Shown here: positions 22,803 to 23,861 of the stretch, piece by piece | Layout of the letters: each line of letters begins with the position of its first letter | Position numbering within the stretch: position 1 is the stretch's first letter | Assembly: GCA_000404785.1 (NCBI GenBank) | Contig: ASNI01000041.1 | Coordinates: 1 to 23,861, forward strand | Reading direction: 5' to 3' | DNA from: Cloacimonetes bacterium SCGC AAA252-N17 | GTDB lineage: Bacteria > Cloacimonadota > Cloacimonadia > JGIOTU-2 | DNA length: 23,861 nt | Translations under genes and position numbers: made by a program | The notes under the pieces: generated by a model | What the model was told of the DNA's origin: nothing | The model's input: only the letters and a program-made list of their open reading frames with translations | The model's database searches: none

Positions 22803-23861
22803 ATGAAAAAAGATAATAATAAAAAAAAATGGTTAATAACGATTATAATAATTTCATTTGTTTATATAATTGGATTATTTATATTTTTGTATTTTACAAA
22901 TAGCTTAGATTATATAGTACATTTGAAATTGAAATCATTTATTATGAGCTTGTCAAATGTGCAGAAATGGTTTGTATCTGGTTCTATTATTGCAATTATT
23001 ATAATAAACATAATTTCTAATTATTTATATGGAAAATTATTTCCAGGTCATGGAAAGGGAATAAAAGAAGATACAGAAAAGATAATTGAAGGACAAAATG
23101 GAATAATAGACATAGCACATAATATAAATAATAAAATTGATAATATTAATGATAGGATAAATATTGATCCTAGAAAAATAAATTCATATATAAAGCAATT
23201 ACCTATATCAGAAGGAAAAAAGAGAACAATAAATATTATCAATAAATTGTATAATGATCATGAAATTGAAATAAATGAAAAATATGAATTGCTAGATAGA
23301 GTAGATGAAATATTTGAAATATTAGAGAAATTAACAGAAAAAATAAAAATAAATGAATCAGAAGGGAAAAAGGAAGCTGCTAAAATACTAGAAGAAAACA
23401 AAAAATATTATGAAAAAGGAAATGCAGAAGCAATAAAAAATAATTATTATGAGAAGAAAAAACAAAATAAAAAAGATGAAATAAATATATTAAAAAATTC
23501 AATTGAATTAACAGATTCTTTATTTGCATATGATGTAACAGAAGATTTATATAAAGAATTAATAAAATTAGAACCAACTGAAGAGAATTATTTTAACTTT
23601 GCATATTTTTATCAAAAATATAAAGTGTATAATAAGGCTGGGAAATTATACGAAGAAGCTTTGCATATTTATAGGGAGCTTGCCAAAGAGAACCCAAGAA
23701 CCTATTTACCATATGTAGCTACTACTTTGAACAATTTGGCAGTTTTACATAAGGCAAAAAATGAATATGGCGAGGCATTAGAAAAATACGAAGAAGCTTT
23801 GCAGATAAGAAGGGAGCTTGCCAAAGAGAACCCAAGAACCTATTTACCATATGTAGCTACT
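22803..23861 (+). CDS. Membrane-anchored TPR protein (C-terminus beyond window)
   Basis: I read an uninterrupted frame of 353 codons from ATG 22803 to the window end. Two hydrophobic segments, about residues 10-31 (WLITIIIISFVYIIGLFIFL) and 57-76 (WFVSGSIIAIIIINIISNYL), anchor it in the membrane. Residues about 85-270 are Lys/Glu/Asn-rich and probably coiled. From about 270 on, TPR units begin (YFNFAYFYQKYKVYNKAGKL), leading into 46-residue repeats of the YEEAL..RRELAKENPRTYL type, resembling kinesin-light-chain TPRs. The N-terminal part uses AT-rich codons (ATA, AAA, AAT), while the repeats use GCC, CTT, GAG and CCA; this suggests the repeat block came from elsewhere by recombination. Function is probably protein-protein scaffolding. 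Confidence 0.85.
   Translation, partial: MKKDNNKKKWLITIIIISFVYIIGLFIFLYFTNSLDYIVHLKLKSFIMSLSNVQKWFVSGSIIAIIIINIISNYLYGKLFPGHGKGIKEDTEKIIEGQNGIIDIAHNINNKIDNINDRINIDPRKINSYIKQLPISEGKKRTINIINKLYNDHEIEINEKYELLDRVDEIFEILEKLTEKIKINESEGKKEAAKILEENKKYYEKGNAEAIKNNYYEKKKQNKKDEINILKNSIELTDSLFAYDVTEDLYKELIKLEPTEENYFNFAYFYQKYKVYNKAGKLYEEALHIYRELAKENPRTYLPYVATTLNNLAVLHKAKNEYGEALEKYEEALQIRRELAKENPRTYLPYVAT
23649..23861 (+). repeat. Near-identical 138-nt coding repeats
   Basis: The segment TACGAAGAAGCTTTGCA recurs at 23649 and 23787 (138 nt, 46 codons). A 48-nt stretch beginning GAGCTTGCCAAAGAGAACCC is identical in both units. More units probably lie beyond the edge. Confidence 0.9.

Overview
The window looks like a chromosomal segment from a Gram-negative anaerobe of the FCB (Bacteroidota-like) side of the tree. 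A Cloacimonadota-type lineage is my best guess. The clues are a lipoprotein signal, AT-rich spacers full of dispersed palindromic repeats, a GxxExxY gene flanked by repeats, a single-RRM RNA-binding protein and LAKENP-type TPR repeats. This placement is inference; no rRNA or marker gene is present. Base composition is mosaic: the metabolic block (about 7.5-20.8 kb) is clearly less AT-rich than the orphan-gene block (about 3.0-7.4 kb) and the right edge (22.8 kb onward).

Left part (1-3.9 kb): a leftward lipoprotein metallophosphoesterase cut by the window edge, then rightward genes for two exported proteins of unknown role (one ending in a tandem DUF6515-like duplication), a small orphan, and an RRM protein with a good intrinsic terminator. 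Next (4.3-7.4 kb) is an AT-rich run of orphans: a 202-aa protein, a coupled pair whose first gene seems to have a frameshifted 5' end, a zinc-ribbon protein and an Apea-like HEPN protein.

Centre (7.5-20.8 kb): a long rightward catabolic island. It starts with the three subunits equivalent to E. coli YlbF/FdrA/YlbE (AllH/AllF/AllG, the oxamate carbamoyltransferase set of anaerobic allantoin use). A cyclase-family metal hydrolase follows, then a three-subunit molybdenum hydroxylase (FAD, 2Fe-2S, molybdopterin), a GNAT-like protein, a thiolase-fold protein, its DUF35 partner, and an NCS2 permease of the uracil type. Together these suggest uptake of an N-heterocycle, hydroxylation, ring opening, carbamoyl transfer or phosphorolysis, and a CoA-linked C-C step. 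Two points make it non-textbook: the thiolase-like protein has proline where the catalytic cysteine should be, and the hydroxylase lacks the glutamate that normally follows the GGFGGK motif in xanthine oxidoreductases. No carbamate kinase is visible. The hydroxylase operon is interrupted by a repeat-flanked GxxExxY nuclease-fold gene.

Right part (20.8-23.9 kb): a leftward Rho remnant with an out-of-frame internal deletion, a stretch of about 530 bp of degenerate repeats, what looks like a collapsed DNA methyltransferase remnant, a small Cys-rich protein with a terminator, and a two-TM-segment TPR protein that runs off the window within near-identical 138-nt repeats.
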